A stretch of 64,000 bases of DNA, taken from Methanosarcina sp. MTP4 (lineage in GTDB: Archaea > Halobacteriota > Methanosarcinia > Methanosarcinales > Methanosarcinaceae). Made by a program: the position numbers and the translations under genes. The DNA is taken from the NCBI RefSeq assembly GCF_000970045.1, contig NZ_CP009505.1:1178001-1242000 (forward strand), in the 5' to 3' direction. Shown here piece after piece: positions 41,351-52,200 of this stretch. Each line of letters starts with the position of its first letter. Position 1 is the stretch's first letter. The notes under the pieces were generated by a model. The model was not told the origin of the DNA. It saw only the letters and a list, made by a program, of their open reading frames with translations, and did not search any database.

Positions 41351-44300
41351 ATGAAAATATCACAAAAGGTAAAGAAAATTTTTGGGTACTTTTTATTAAT
41401 TTCTCTTTTGCTATGCATGGTACCTGGAGCCGTAGCTGAAGAAGAAATAGGAGAAAGAGCAGTTTTTACTGTCCACTGGGAGACTCCAAGTTGTCCTGTA
41501 GGCTATCCCTGTGAAACAAAACCTCTTGTTTATGCAAATCAATTTGTCAATATATCAGGTGCTGTCAAAAATGTTGGTGATGTATCTTTAACAAATTGTA
41601 AAATTACAGTCGCTGTAAAAGACAGCAGTGATAACAGCATTGTGTACTACGCTATTAAAGAGAATACTACTGATCTTGATGTATTTGAAGTCAAAAATTT
41701 CACAGAAATTGTCTCCAATGAAGACTGGCTTAAATGGAACACCGGAATAAATACGGGTCAATACCATGTCTGGGGTGAACTGGAAGTTGGAGGCGAAACA
41801 AAAGAAGGATGGACCTCTTCCTTTGAAGTTGGGAATGAAGAAAGAGTAGCTTTCCAAAACTTCAGGACGGAAAATATTTCTTATCAGAAAAATCAAATCG
41901 TTAACTTAAACGAAAGTGCAAGTTTGCTTAACGTAGGGAATCAAGAAATAAGCGGAAATTTAGTAACAAAAATCTGGAAATATGATAACACAACCAAAAC
42001 ATGGGACAAGAACTTCGATGTGGTAAAAACAAGTTATATTTCTTTGAATCCTGGAGAGAGTTATAATCTTAAAGATTATTGGCCTGGTTGGTCTACAAAT
42101 ACGTACTCAGATGGAACATATAAAGTGTACATGGCTATTATCGATGGCACTGGAAAAGTGAAGGATCAACTGGTTGGAACCAGATCTATTGGAAAAATGG
42201 AGATCACATTACCTTGCGTAACTGTTGATAAATATGTAGACCCCGTGGATGTTAGTTGTGGAGATGTGCAGACAAAGGTGTCTCTGATAGTGGGATCTAG
42301 CGGTTGCTCTGTAAGAGATTCTGGAACTTTTGTGATAGGAGAAAATAATACCGTATCTGAACTTGACATTGTTTTCGTTGTGGATACATCTGGAAGCATG
42401 TATAACGAATGGAATGATTTGTGTAGCATAATGGGTGACATCGTCAATCAGTTATCTGATGACACTCATGTTACATACAAAATATATGGGCTCGGCAGGA
42501 ATTATAAATGTTCAGATGATTATCTTGCTATGCATAGCGAGAGTTGGGGGCCGGGAACTGAATACGTCGCCAAAAATTACCCATGGAGAGCTGGTGCGAC
42601 CAGGGTAATATTCCCGATATCTGATGAAGGTCCATATGCAGGTGGAACATCTTACTCAACTACAATGAGCCTTGCAGATGATGAGTCGGTGCAAAAAGCG
42701 ATCGATGCATGTAAGGAGAATTCTGTAATAGTTTATCCTATGTATGGAGACAATTCCGGAATTGAATATGTAATAATCCAGATGCAAAAGTTGGCTGATG
42801 GTACGGGAGGCGAAATAGCTTATTGGAGAGATATAGAAACTGCTAAAAAATCAATAACATGCAATCTTTTCAAAGAAATAAAAATTGCAGGTAAAAATGT
42901 TCTCCTTACAGAAAACATAATAGATAAACAGGGCTCTTCAGAACCTGATTGGAATTCTTTCAAGTTTGACGGTAGCTCAATACCCCAGAGTGAGTTGAAG
43001 ATAGTATCTTCTGGTGGCATAAAGAGCGTTACTTTTGATAATAGCTATGATAAAAACTATCTTGATTTGACTTCAATAAGCTCTAACCCTCTCGAGAGAA
43101 AGACCATTTCGTATGAAGTTACTCTTCCAAATGTACTTTCTGGAGAAAAAAGAGATATTACTGAAAAAGGTTCCTTCACCTATGAAGATGCATTTTCAGG
43201 TGTCAGAACCTCCCCTATAGAGATCCCGGTTGCTTTTGTTCAGGCAAGTTCTGAAGCAGATGTTCTGGTAGTAGTGGATCCATTAAGGTTGAAAGAGGTT
43301 TACGATGTAAATGAAGTAGACAGTTTAATGAATAATTTAAAAAGTTATTGTTTAAACAACAATGGTGTGCTTTATAACCTATCTGTCTATCGGCTAGAGT
43401 GGGAAAGTGACCATGGAGACGCCTATAATGGGATTTATAACCTGCCTGATCTTGAATGTACGGAGAATGGAAGATGGCAGTGGAACGGTTGGCCTCAATA
43501 TGCAAGTGGTATAATGCATACTCTTGCTATCGATAGAAAAGTAGACCATGTGCTTCTTGTTGGTTCGGATATCATTATACCTTACCACAGAATAAGTAGT
43601 CCAAGTTCTGAGCTTGGTTATCGATATACTACGCAAGGTATTCATGATATCTTATGGAGCGACATGCCATATAGTGATTTAAATGGTGATGATTGGCCTG
43701 ACATTTCGATTTCAAGATTGATTGGGACTCCTTCTATTATGGCTTCTACTCTGATTCAGGCCTCTACGCAGTATAAAACAGAGAATGTAACTGTTGTAAG
43801 CTGTGCGTTGGGCTTGTCTGAAACTAAACAAGTTGCGAATTTACTCAACACTAGTTGGGGATTTGAAAATGACAGTGTGTATAGATATTATGAAGAAAAA
43901 GATGACATAGCAGATATTACTGCGGGGAGATTAACATTCCTGAATAGGTTAGATGAGGAAAACACTCTGATTTACACTGTGTGTCATGGTAATAATTTTA
44001 GAGATCCTGGGTTTGATATTCATAGATTCAGTGATCATACTACCTTCGAGCCTTATAAGAAGATAATAAGAGCTGATGAGGTACTTTTATCCGAGACTCA
44101 TCCTTTCTTTGCTACAATAGCTTGTCATGGAGGTTCGACATATTCTGATGATTCTCCTGATACTAATATGCCACTTTCATTTTTAGACGAAGGAGCGACA
44201 GGCTATTTGGGTTCGACTGGAGGTACTCCTTACGCTGGTAATGATTTTTTTGATGGATTTTTTGATATACTAAAGAAAAATAGCACAGGGAAAAGTGTTC

Positions 44301-45925
44301 TCATGGCAAAGAGAAAGATGCTTTTTGCCAATAACGATCCTCACCATCAAATGGTAGCTAAAGAGATGCATCTTTATGGAATCCCTACCTATGAAGTTTA
44401 CGTTCCAAATGATCCGCCGGGTCCCTGCGGGTATGAACTCCAAAAAACAGTTAACGGTGATATCTCTATGAAGATATTTATTACCTCCTACAATAAGCAA
44501 AAAATAACTACAGCAGAGGGGGACCGTGAATTAATAACAATACCTGGCGCTGATACCGTTTCACGTCATGGGGAATACATAGTACCAGAGATAGTTGAAG
44601 TAATCACTTTACCTTCAGGACTTGATATTAATAATTTGATAAATCAGTTCAACTATGATTCGGAGATATTGGACAATATTATGCTACCTGTGGCAAATTT
44701 GGGTTCCATATCAGAGATTGATAGTGGTTATTCTGGGGAAGAGCTAAATTTATCTGAGCTATATCCTATCAAGACTGTTGAATACGAAGTTGTAAATGAA
44801 GTAAATGGCAACAAAACTGTCGTCTTTAGAATATTCCCATTACAATACAATGAAAGTGCACATGAAGCATATCTTTACAAAAATATAACCTTTGGTTATT
44901 CAACAAAAACTGAGCCTCCAAAACCACTGGTTGACCTTTCTGTGGCGAAGAGTGCTTCTGAAACATCACTGGTTGCTGGAGAATCTACTACCGTTTTCAC
45001 AGAGATAAGGAATAGTGGAGATGTAGACGCAGTAAACTTAGTTATAACAGAGAGTTTACCAGAGGGATTCTACGCTTCATTAATTTCTGATAATGGTGTG
45101 TATGATGTTTCAACGAATTGTGTTATGTGGGAAATGGATAATCTAAGTTGTGAAGGTTTAGAAAACTTCAAAATTTTAAATTATGAGTTGCATACTCCTC
45201 TCTCTGCAGGAACTTATAAGATTGAAACAGCAGTTGAATACAGTAGTGAGAGTGGAATTGTTTATCCAGATAAAATGAAGGGTATAACTCTTAACTTAGT
45301 ATGCCCGGTCATCCCTGACAATGTACCTCCGACAATTACCTGTGATTTGTTCCCTGCTAACACCTCGGCAGGCTCTACCATTGAAATCGGTGTAAATGCC
45401 ACGGACAACGTTGGAGTCACAGAAGTAACAGCAGGCGATACCCAGCTCACAAAAACAGAAGACATCTGGCAGGGCAGCATAATCGCTCCTTCGTCGGTCG
45501 GTGACTATTCCCTGTCGATAACAGCAAGTGACGCCGCCGGCAACACCGCTGAAACTTCAGTCCCGTATCACGTTGTTCTGCTTGAAGGTGGAGCTGACAT
45601 AGCTGTTTCACCAAGAGCCAGCAGTGTAGTAGCAGGAAATAACGTTTCCGTGGGTATCAAAGTGAAAAACACCCAGAACATCGACGACATCTTCAAAATC
45701 CGGATAAACGTTGATGGCGTACCTGAATCCTACTGGGCAGACCTTTCCGGCTTCGGCTGGACTGAAACGGATGTGCAGCTAAGAGCAGGAGAGGAAAGGA
45801 CATTTCCGCTTGAGGTGGAGGTGCCTGCAGGCACTTCTGCGGGTTACAGGCTCTTTAAGGTGACTGTGGACTCCGGGACCTCGTCGGTTTACGGGTTTGA
45901 CACAGGTTACCTCATAGTCTCATGA
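41351..45925 (+). CDS. Secreted vWA plus gingipain-type (C25) peptidase-like surface protein
   Basis: A 1524-residue exported protein with a signal peptide (about 1-29). Domains in order: two CARDB/Ig-like units (about 30-310); a von Willebrand A domain with metal site DIVFVVDTSGSM (about 339-350); a C25-like caspase-fold region (about 635-1040) with catalytic-type His in TVCHGNNF (about 879) and Cys in IACHGGSTY (about 925). A DUF11-type unit VDLSVAKSASETSLVAGEST follows (about 1195-1310), then the shared C-terminal module (about 1327-1524). Gingipain-like enzymes cut after Arg or Lys; the specificity here is unknown. The His-to-Cys spacing of 46 is somewhat longer than in classical gingipains. 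The last 600 bases have higher GC than the rest and closely match the end of the gene at 49281. Confidence 0.87.
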   Translation: MKISQKVKKIFGYFLLISLLLCMVPGAVAEEEIGERAVFTVHWETPSCPVGYPCETKPLVYANQFVNISGAVKNVGDVSLTNCKITVAVKDSSDNSIVYYAIKENTTDLDVFEVKNFTEIVSNEDWLKWNTGINTGQYHVWGELEVGGETKEGWTSSFEVGNEERVAFQNFRTENISYQKNQIVNLNESASLLNVGNQEISGNLVTKIWKYDNTTKTWDKNFDVVKTSYISLNPGESYNLKDYWPGWSTNTYSDGTYKVYMAIIDGTGKVKDQLVGTRSIGKMEITLPCVTVDKYVDPVDVSCGDVQTKVSLIVGSSGCSVRDSGTFVIGENNTVSELDIVFVVDTSGSMYNEWNDLCSIMGDIVNQLSDDTHVTYKIYGLGRNYKCSDDYLAMHSESWGPGTEYVAKNYPWRAGATRVIFPISDEGPYAGGTSYSTTMSLADDESVQKAIDACKENSVIVYPMYGDNSGIEYVIIQMQKLADGTGGEIAYWRDIETAKKSITCNLFKEIKIAGKNVLLTENIIDKQGSSEPDWNSFKFDGSSIPQSELKIVSSGGIKSVTFDNSYDKNYLDLTSISSNPLERKTISYEVTLPNVLSGEKRDITEKGSFTYEDAFSGVRTSPIEIPVAFVQASSEADVLVVVDPLRLKEVYDVNEVDSLMNNLKSYCLNNNGVLYNLSVYRLEWESDHGDAYNGIYNLPDLECTENGRWQWNGWPQYASGIMHTLAIDRKVDHVLLVGSDIIIPYHRISSPSSELGYRYTTQGIHDILWSDMPYSDLNGDDWPDISISRLIGTPSIMASTLIQASTQYKTENVTVVSCALGLSETKQVANLLNTSWGFENDSVYRYYEEKDDIADITAGRLTFLNRLDEENTLIYTVCHGNNFRDPGFDIHRFSDHTTFEPYKKIIRADEVLLSETHPFFATIACHGGSTYSDDSPDTNMPLSFLDEGATGYLGSTGGTPYAGNDFFDGFFDILKKNSTGKSVLMAKRKMLFANNDPHHQMVAKEMHLYGIPTYEVYVPNDPPGPCGYELQKTVNGDISMKIFITSYNKQKITTAEGDRELITIPGADTVSRHGEYIVPEIVEVITLPSGLDINNLINQFNYDSEILDNIMLPVANLGSISEIDSGYSGEELNLSELYPIKTVEYEVVNEVNGNKTVVFRIFPLQYNESAHEAYLYKNITFGYSTKTEPPKPLVDLSVAKSASETSLVAGESTTVFTEIRNSGDVDAVNLVITESLPEGFYASLISDNGVYDVSTNCVMWEMDNLSCEGLENFKILNYELHTPLSAGTYKIETAVEYSSESGIVYPDKMKGITLNLVCPVIPDNVPPTITCDLFPANTSAGSTIEIGVNATDNVGVTEVTAGDTQLTKTEDIWQGSIIAPSSVGDYSLSITASDAAGNTAETSVPYHVVLLEGGADIAVSPRASSVVAGNNVSVGIKVKNTQNIDDIFKIRINVDGVPESYWADLSGFGWTETDVQLRAGEERTFPLEVEVPAGTSAGYRLFKVTVDSGTSSVYGFDTGYLIVS

Positions 45926-46039
45926 GGTGCTGAGTTGTCCTTTCCACAGCAGCGAGTGATTGAAATACTTTCTCTTGCTGTTTGTCAGGAAACAAAAACG
46001 TAAAGATTTGGAAAATGTTTGAAATTTGCTAAAGGTTTG

Positions 46040-46080
46040 AATCTCCGGTCTGGAGATTTAAACCTCCGGATCTTTTTATC
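46040..46080 (+). terminator. Terminator after the C25-like gene
   Basis: A perfect 7-bp stem AATCTCC/GGAGATT with loop GGTCT (46040-46058) is followed by a second half-site and TTTTT. A near-copy follows the giant gene at 61637. Confidence 0.6.
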
Positions 46081-46176
46081 TGAGTTCTTCAGGTCCCGGT
46101 GTTTTTATTCCTTTTTTTAATTCTTTTGGGACTATTTTGCCAACCTTTCGTAAGTATGTTTGATTTTCTTTTTGCT

Positions 46177-46192
46177 GGCAAATATATTTGCC
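46177..46192 (+). promoter_or_regulatory. Perfect 16-bp palindrome with TATA-like centre
   Basis: GGCAAATATATTTGCC lies 85 bases before the lipoprotein start at 46277. The centre AATATATT can serve as a TATA box, so a dimeric regulator bound here would block or help the basal transcription factors. Candidate operator only. Confidence 0.4.
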
Positions 46193-46276
46193 GAGTTACA
46201 TAAATACATTTATAAGTCCTTCTCCTATACTTTCTTAAAAATATACTGTTATGAGTACGAATTGAAGTGGGAATCT

Positions 46277-47119
46277 ATGAAAGCAAAAGCGAAATTCCTG
46301 TTGATATCGGTTTTATTTTTCTCTCTGGTTTTGTCAGGTTGCGTAAGTCCTTCTCAGCCTGAAGAATCTGCCGCTGCTGGGGCAGAAAGTGAGCCTGGAC
46401 AGCAGGGTGCTTCTTCCGGTTCTTTCGCCGAAGGAGAAGGTGTTTCGGAGAGCATGCCAGATGCAGGGGATAGTTCGGTTCCGGATATTAATTCAGAGTC
46501 CGGTGAAACGTCTTCCCTTATTCGTTCGGTTACCCTGTTCCCGGCTAACGCTATGCCCGGAGCTTCTATAAATGTTAGTGTGGAAGCAGCTTCAGGGGTT
46601 GAAAAAGTCGAGATAGCAGGCGAGGACGTCGGGCTTGTAAATGAAAATGGGATCTGGAAGGGAAGCATAATTGCTCCTTCAGAGGCCGGAGCTTATGTCC
46701 TGGAGATAACTGCCGGGGATGGTTCCGGAGGCTGTGCCGAAGCTTCAGTTCCTTACAGGGTGCTCTTGCTTGAGGGCGGAGCGGATATAACTGTCTTCCC
46801 GAGGGCGAATAACGTTACTGCAGGAGAGGAGATCCTGGTAAATATCAGGGTCAAAAATACCCAGAACGTTGATGATATTTTCAGGGTCTACCTTGATGCC
46901 ACTGGCAGTGAAGTCCCGGCTGGTTCACAGGCAGAACCCGGCTGGTTTGAGTGGAGTGAAAAAACAGTGGAGCTGAGGGCCGGGCAGGATGTTTCGCTTC
47001 CTCTTAATATCAGGATCTCGGAGGGAATAAGTCCGGGGTACAGGCTCTTTTCTGCAAAAGTTGTATCTGAAACTTCAGAGTTATATGGTTTTGATACCGG
47101 ATATCTGCTGGTGAGTTAA
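46277..47119 (+). CDS. Lipoprotein carrying the shared C-terminal surface module
   Basis: A 280-residue protein. The signal segment ends with the lipobox VLSGC (about residue 21). It is followed by a Ser/Glu/Gly-rich disordered linker (about 22-80) and then almost only the shared module: an Ig-like unit with LFPANAMPGASINVSVE and the NEW3/CARDB-like unit LLEGGADITVFPRANNVTAG. It ends GFDTGYLLVS. ATG 46277 is chosen for the signal peptide and the GTGGGA before it; the open frame upstream is not needed. Because it is little more than an anchor plus the module, it could be the membrane partner for other proteins ending in the same module. That is inference. Confidence 0.85.
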   Translation: MKAKAKFLLISVLFFSLVLSGCVSPSQPEESAAAGAESEPGQQGASSGSFAEGEGVSESMPDAGDSSVPDINSESGETSSLIRSVTLFPANAMPGASINVSVEAASGVEKVEIAGEDVGLVNENGIWKGSIIAPSEAGAYVLEITAGDGSGGCAEASVPYRVLLLEGGADITVFPRANNVTAGEEILVNIRVKNTQNVDDIFRVYLDATGSEVPAGSQAEPGWFEWSEKTVELRAGQDVSLPLNIRISEGISPGYRLFSAKVVSETSELYGFDTGYLLVS

Positions 47120-47360
47120 AACAGTTGTTTAAATGGATTCTATTTCACCTTATTACTTTTTTTATTAATTTGCCTTTCAGCTCCATGCAAGCCAGCATTT
47201 TGTTCAGTTTTACTTTTAATAATTTATTGTATAGTACTCTTTGTAATTTATTGCCTTTTATGTCATTACTATTTACACAAATTATATAATATATATTTTT
47301 CTATTGTATCGAATGCTATCTATTTTTTCTATTTAACTTCTAAAAAAGGAGGGACATTTA

Positions 47361-47434
47361 GAATAGTTTATTATGTACTAATTTTATCAGTAAATAGCCC
47401 TTATCCCCTAATTTATTCTCGATGTCTTCAGTTT
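47361..47434. repeat. Upstream element A, copy 1
   Basis: This block, beginning GAATAGTTTATTATGTAC and containing CCCCTAATTTATTCTCGATG, is repeated in diverged form at 61867-61937. Each copy lies upstream of a surface-protein gene (49 and 173 bases away), so it may be a copied promoter region. Confidence 0.65.
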
Positions 47435-47482
47435 ATTCAAGCTTTGTGCTATCATTTGTAGCCTTTAATTTGAGGTGGTGTT

Positions 47483-48043
47483 GTGGTAAAAATAAAAAAT
47501 TTGTTTTTCGGAATCCTTATTTTGTTTTTGATGGTAAATACGTGTTCTGCCGGATTTTCATTATTAGTAAGTCCTGTAGATAATATATATGTTGTGAGTC
47601 CCGGAGAGTCAATAAGTTACAATGTAATTGTAAATGATAGTGGGTTAATTGTAGGTATCCCGGACCTTTCATCTGAAGATGTTTTCTTCTCAATTAATAG
47701 GACATCTGAATGTCCTGCTAATATTGATGAAAATTATTGGAGTCCTGATTGGGTTTATACTTTCAATCCTTCAACAGTCACACTAGATGACCCAACTGAA
47801 TCTGAAATTTCAATTTTAACACTCACAGTCCCCGCTGATGCAGCCCCAGGCTATTATTATCATCCAGTTGAAGCGAAAGTATGGAATGCTATTAATTATT
47901 TCTGTGGAGAACCAGGTATAGCCCAAGTATATGTGACTGGTACAGATGTCAATAACATTCCGGAGTTTCCAACCATCGTAGTGCCAGTGATTGCGATTCT
48001 CGGTCTGGTGACTATGTTTGGACGTCGAAATAACAAAACCTGA
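47483..48043 (+). CDS. Secreted protein with PEF-CTERM tail
   Basis: A 186-residue protein. The signal peptide (about 1-23) is followed by one beta-sandwich unit with LLVSPVDNIYVVSPGESISY and ILTLTVPADAAPGYYYHPVE, like archaeal NEW3-type domains. The C terminus has the PEF-CTERM sorting signal: PEF, then a hydrophobic helix (TIVVPVIAILGLVTMFG) and a basic end. PEF-CTERM proteins are processed by archaeosortase C-type enzymes. GAGGTGGTG precedes GTG 47483. Function unknown; probably a small surface-layer-associated protein. Confidence 0.82.
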   Translation: MVKIKNLFFGILILFLMVNTCSAGFSLLVSPVDNIYVVSPGESISYNVIVNDSGLIVGIPDLSSEDVFFSINRTSECPANIDENYWSPDWVYTFNPSTVTLDDPTESEISILTLTVPADAAPGYYYHPVEAKVWNAINYFCGEPGIAQVYVTGTDVNNIPEFPTIVVPVIAILGLVTMFGRRNNKT

Positions 48044-48330
48044 TTAATATGAACAGTTATATGTTTTTAGGTTTAAATGTAAATTCTTGAAGACAGTTGT
48101 TCTTCATTCTCTATTTGTTTTTGGATACTAATTTTAACTATGGTATCCAAATTTGTTTCCGCGGTAACATTCAGTTAGCACCGCCTTTTGATTTTTCGTT
48201 TTTCTTTTCCTTACTCGTTTTCCGATTATACTAAATATATTCAAATGAATAACTTAAATGTCTTTTTTTGAATATTTATTTCAGCCGAATATACGCAGGT
48301 TGCTGCGAGGATGAAAATTTCCCCGAGAAC
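48044..48330. other. A/T-rich spacer
   Basis: No gene was supported between the PEF-CTERM gene and the decayed module copy. Confidence 0.4.
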
Positions 48331-48332
48331 CC

Positions 48333-48473
48333 TTTCCTGGCTTGAGTGGACCGAAAAAACTGTCGTCTCAGAGCCGGGGAAGAAAAATATTCAAGCTTGA
48401 GGTTGAAGTGCCTGCAGGATCCACTTCCAGATACAAGCTCTTTAGGGCTAACGTGGACTCCGAGACAATGCCC
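48333..48473 (+). pseudogene. Decayed copy of the shared C-terminal surface module
   Basis: The bases encode LEWTEKTV in one frame, then LRAGEEK in the next, then KLEVEVPAGSTSRYKLFRAN and VDSET in a third. In that order they match the last 60 residues of the shared module (for example EWSEKTVELRAG and EVEVPAGTSAGYRLFK). At least two frame changes have killed it. No upstream part of the gene remains. Confidence 0.8.
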
Positions 48474-49280
48474 TCCTGAATTTATTTCCTTGGATATTCC
48501 TGAAGTGTCAAACCTTCCGATTATTTTGTCTTGTTGTTTTTTGGTATGTTCTTCTTTCCCAAAAATATACTTCTATTCTGCTATATATATAATTTTTGAC
48601 CTAAAATAGAAAATGTTATATGGTTCTGGATAAATCCTTCCCAATTCATACTTGAATATTCTAGAGTGTTTCTAACACTGAAAAACGAGTAAAACGGTTT
48701 TTTAAATTCATCTATTTATGTGGGTTTTAACCCGCAAACAATTTCACAGAGCAGCAGTATCTGCCAGTTATTTTCAGTGGTCCCTGAGCGTAAGGAAAGA
48801 AAAGCCATCTTTTCGATGGTCAGGACAAAATCATCCGATCTCGGGTTCTATGAAAATAAGCGTTGGGGAATGAAAGAATCAAGCTATATTTGAAAATATT
48901 TATTGTTCCATATTTGTGGAGTTCGTACCGGCTTTCCCGGCCAATGAAAAAGTTGCTATCGTGCAAAAGGAAACCGGAACTCCCGAATAGCTCCTCATCA
49001 GCAGAATAAAATCTGGAGTTGCTGTTGCAATAATTCTTTACATTTAATGGGTCTGTTGTTCGATGCAGGTGTTTGATAGTAGTTTGAAAATACAAGAATG
49101 AAGATTTGAGGATCTGAATGGTTAGAGCTTTGAATTTTCTTTCTTCCTTTCGTGAAATTTATTGAAACAAAACTTTGCTAATTACTTAGAATGTCATTAT
49201 GGTTTATTTCTTGATATTTTTATGATGAGAATACTCAATTCAATAATTTGTGCTGGAGATTTATTCAAGGGGATATAGAA
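48474..49280. other. Long spacer before the giant surface protein gene
   Basis: About 800 bp. A short plus-strand frame near 48778-48892 (VVPERKERKAIFSMVRTK and on) looks weakly coding but has no start or family match and may be another relic. A/T-rich DNA from about 49130 is the likely promoter region of the giant gene. Confidence 0.35.
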
Positions 49281-52200
49281 ATGAATGGGCCGAGTAAACT
49301 AATTTGTATTGGAATGCTTCTCTCTTTTTTGATAATAGGAGTAGGTATCGGATCAGCTGCAACCATCATCAACGGGGACTGGGTTGTAAATGATAATGAA
49401 GTGAGAAGCAACGAAGAAATAATCCTGTATGGCAACTTAATTATCCCTGCCGACGCCTCATTAACGCTGGATAATGTTCGGCTTGAGATGAACGGCACAT
49501 CGGACAGGCAGCGCAGTATAACTGTGCAGCAGTGGGGGAAATTGTATGTTAAAAATGGGTCCAAAATTACAGGGAATTTCTATTATTATTTTGATAATTA
49601 TGGCTATTTGAATTTACAAAATACTGATATAAATAGAGCCTATTCAATTCATTTTTATGACAGCAGCGATGATTCTTCTGTGATTAATGGCAGTGCAATC
49701 ACAGATAACAAAGAACGGGGCGTCTACCTTGAATCCGCATCTCCTTCCATTACTAATAACAAGATAACAAGCAGTGTTCAAGGCATATATATCTACAGAA
49801 GTTCTGCATTAATTGAAAACAATACCATAAGCAATCAAACTTATGGAATCTATTCAGGAGATAATAACGGAAATTCATTGATCATCAAAAATAATTTAAT
49901 CTCAAACCACACAAATTCAGGAATTTACTATAACAATAATTACTATGGCGGCAGTGCTCAAATAACAGGCAACTTCATTGAAAATAATTCCCAAAATGGA
50001 TTATATCTCGGTCGTGCATCAGCAACTCTTGATGATAATCTTATACGCAATAATAAGAATTATGGTATCTCCACTTATAGTGGGAACAACATCATAAACA
50101 ATTCTATAATTTCCGATAATAACTACGGAATTCGCACTTATTCCGGCAGTAACATAGTTAGCAATTCAACAATAAAAAGTATCTATTATGATTATACTAC
50201 TTCTTACGGCATTATAAAATCCATAAACAGTACATTTGACAAATCAAAAGTATCTTTTTCCGGCTCGGGGTCATTGCAGGTCTTCTGGTATGATACAGTT
50301 CAAGCTAACAGAGATTATTTACCTGTTGTCGGTGCAAATGTTGAAATTTATGATAATGACGGTTTCAAGGAATCTCAGGGAGTAACAGATTCAGATGGGA
50401 ATATAAAACTGCAGGTTCAGGAATATATACAAACTTCTGCAAAAAAGCTCTATTTTACACCACATTTTATAACAGCATCTAAAGATTCAGAATACGGATC
50501 TACTTATTCAAATGTCACTGAAACAAAACAAGATTTTATTGATCTTAGCTCTGAACCCATAATCCAGAATAGTTCGATTTCTAAAAATGGGGATTGGATT
50601 ATAAATGATACACAATCCTATTCAAATTCAAAAATAATACTTGATGGCAATTTGATTCTCCAGAATGGAGGAGCTCTAACACTCGAGAATGTAACACTTT
50701 CAATTCGTTTACTGGGAATTAATGGATATGGCATTAAAATAGAAGACGGTGGCAAATTTTATCTCAATAGTTCTGCTGTGACTACATCATATCCTGAACT
50801 TGGCTATTCTTATACCTTCCGTAACTACGGTTACCTGAATGTCCAGAACAGTACTGTAAGTGGAGCATCTTCGATTACTTTTTACGATAGCAGTGACGAT
50901 TCTTCAGTCATTAATGGTAGTGTAATAAAGGGTAACAAACAACAGGGCATTTACCTTTATTACGCATCTCCTTCCATCTCAAATAACAAGATAACAAACT
51001 GTGGTCAAGGCATATACGTCTACAGTAGTTCTGCCTTAATTGAAAACAATACCATAAGCAATCAAACTTATGGAATCTATTCAACATATAATTATGGAAA
51101 TTCATTGAGCATTACAAACAATGTAATATCAAATCACACCAATTCAGGAATTTACTATAACAATAATTACAATGGCGGCAGTGCTCAAATAACAGGCAAC
51201 TTCATTGAAAATAATTCCCAAAATGGATTATATCTCGGTCGTGCATCAGCAACTCTTGATGATAATCTTATACGCAATAATAAAAATTATGGTATCTCCA
51301 CTTATAGTGGGAACAACATCATAAACAATTCTATAATTTCCGGTAACAACTATGGGATTTCTACTTCATATGGCAGTTACATAGTTAGCAATTCAACAAT
51401 AAACAGCAGTAGTTATGATTACTCTTCTTCCTATAGCGGTACTATAAAATCAATAAACAGCACATTTGACAAATCAAAAGTGGCTCTTTCCAACTCTGGG
51501 TTGTTAGAGGTTTACTGGTATGACACTATAGAGGTTCTGAACAACTCAATTCCAGTATCTGAAGTCCTTGTACAGGTATACGGCAGAGATTTGAATAAGG
51601 TTTCAGAGGGAACTTCTGATGAAAATGGAAAGGTTACTTTTACCATAAGGGAATATTCCCAAAGCTCCACTACAAAAACAGATGCAAACCCACATGTTAT
51701 CAAGGCAAGCAAACAGGGTTTCCCTGATGGTTCAATAGAATCTAACATTACAGAATCAAAGAATGACATTATAGAGATGGGGCAGGGAGAATTTACTTCT
51801 GAGCTTCCTTTAACTATCAATGGTGACTGGATTATAAACGACACACAATCATATGCAGACAAAACGATATATCTTGAAGGAAATCTGATTGTCCAGGACG
51901 GCGGCTCTTTAACACTTGATAACGTAACTTTTTTGATACAACTTTTAGGGTCTGAACAATATGGGATCAATGTTCAGAAAGGCGGAGAGTTGAATCTTAT
52001 AAATTCCTTCTTGTCGCCAGCTTATACGGAACTCGGGTTTTATTATCCATTCGATGTATACGGCCTCCTGAATATGGATAATAGTACTGTAAAAATGGCA
52101 ACGTCAATATTATTTGATAGTTTGAGTGATGATAACTCCACAATAATTAACAGCAAGATACTTAGAAACGAAGACTACGGATTGTACATAAAATCTAATC

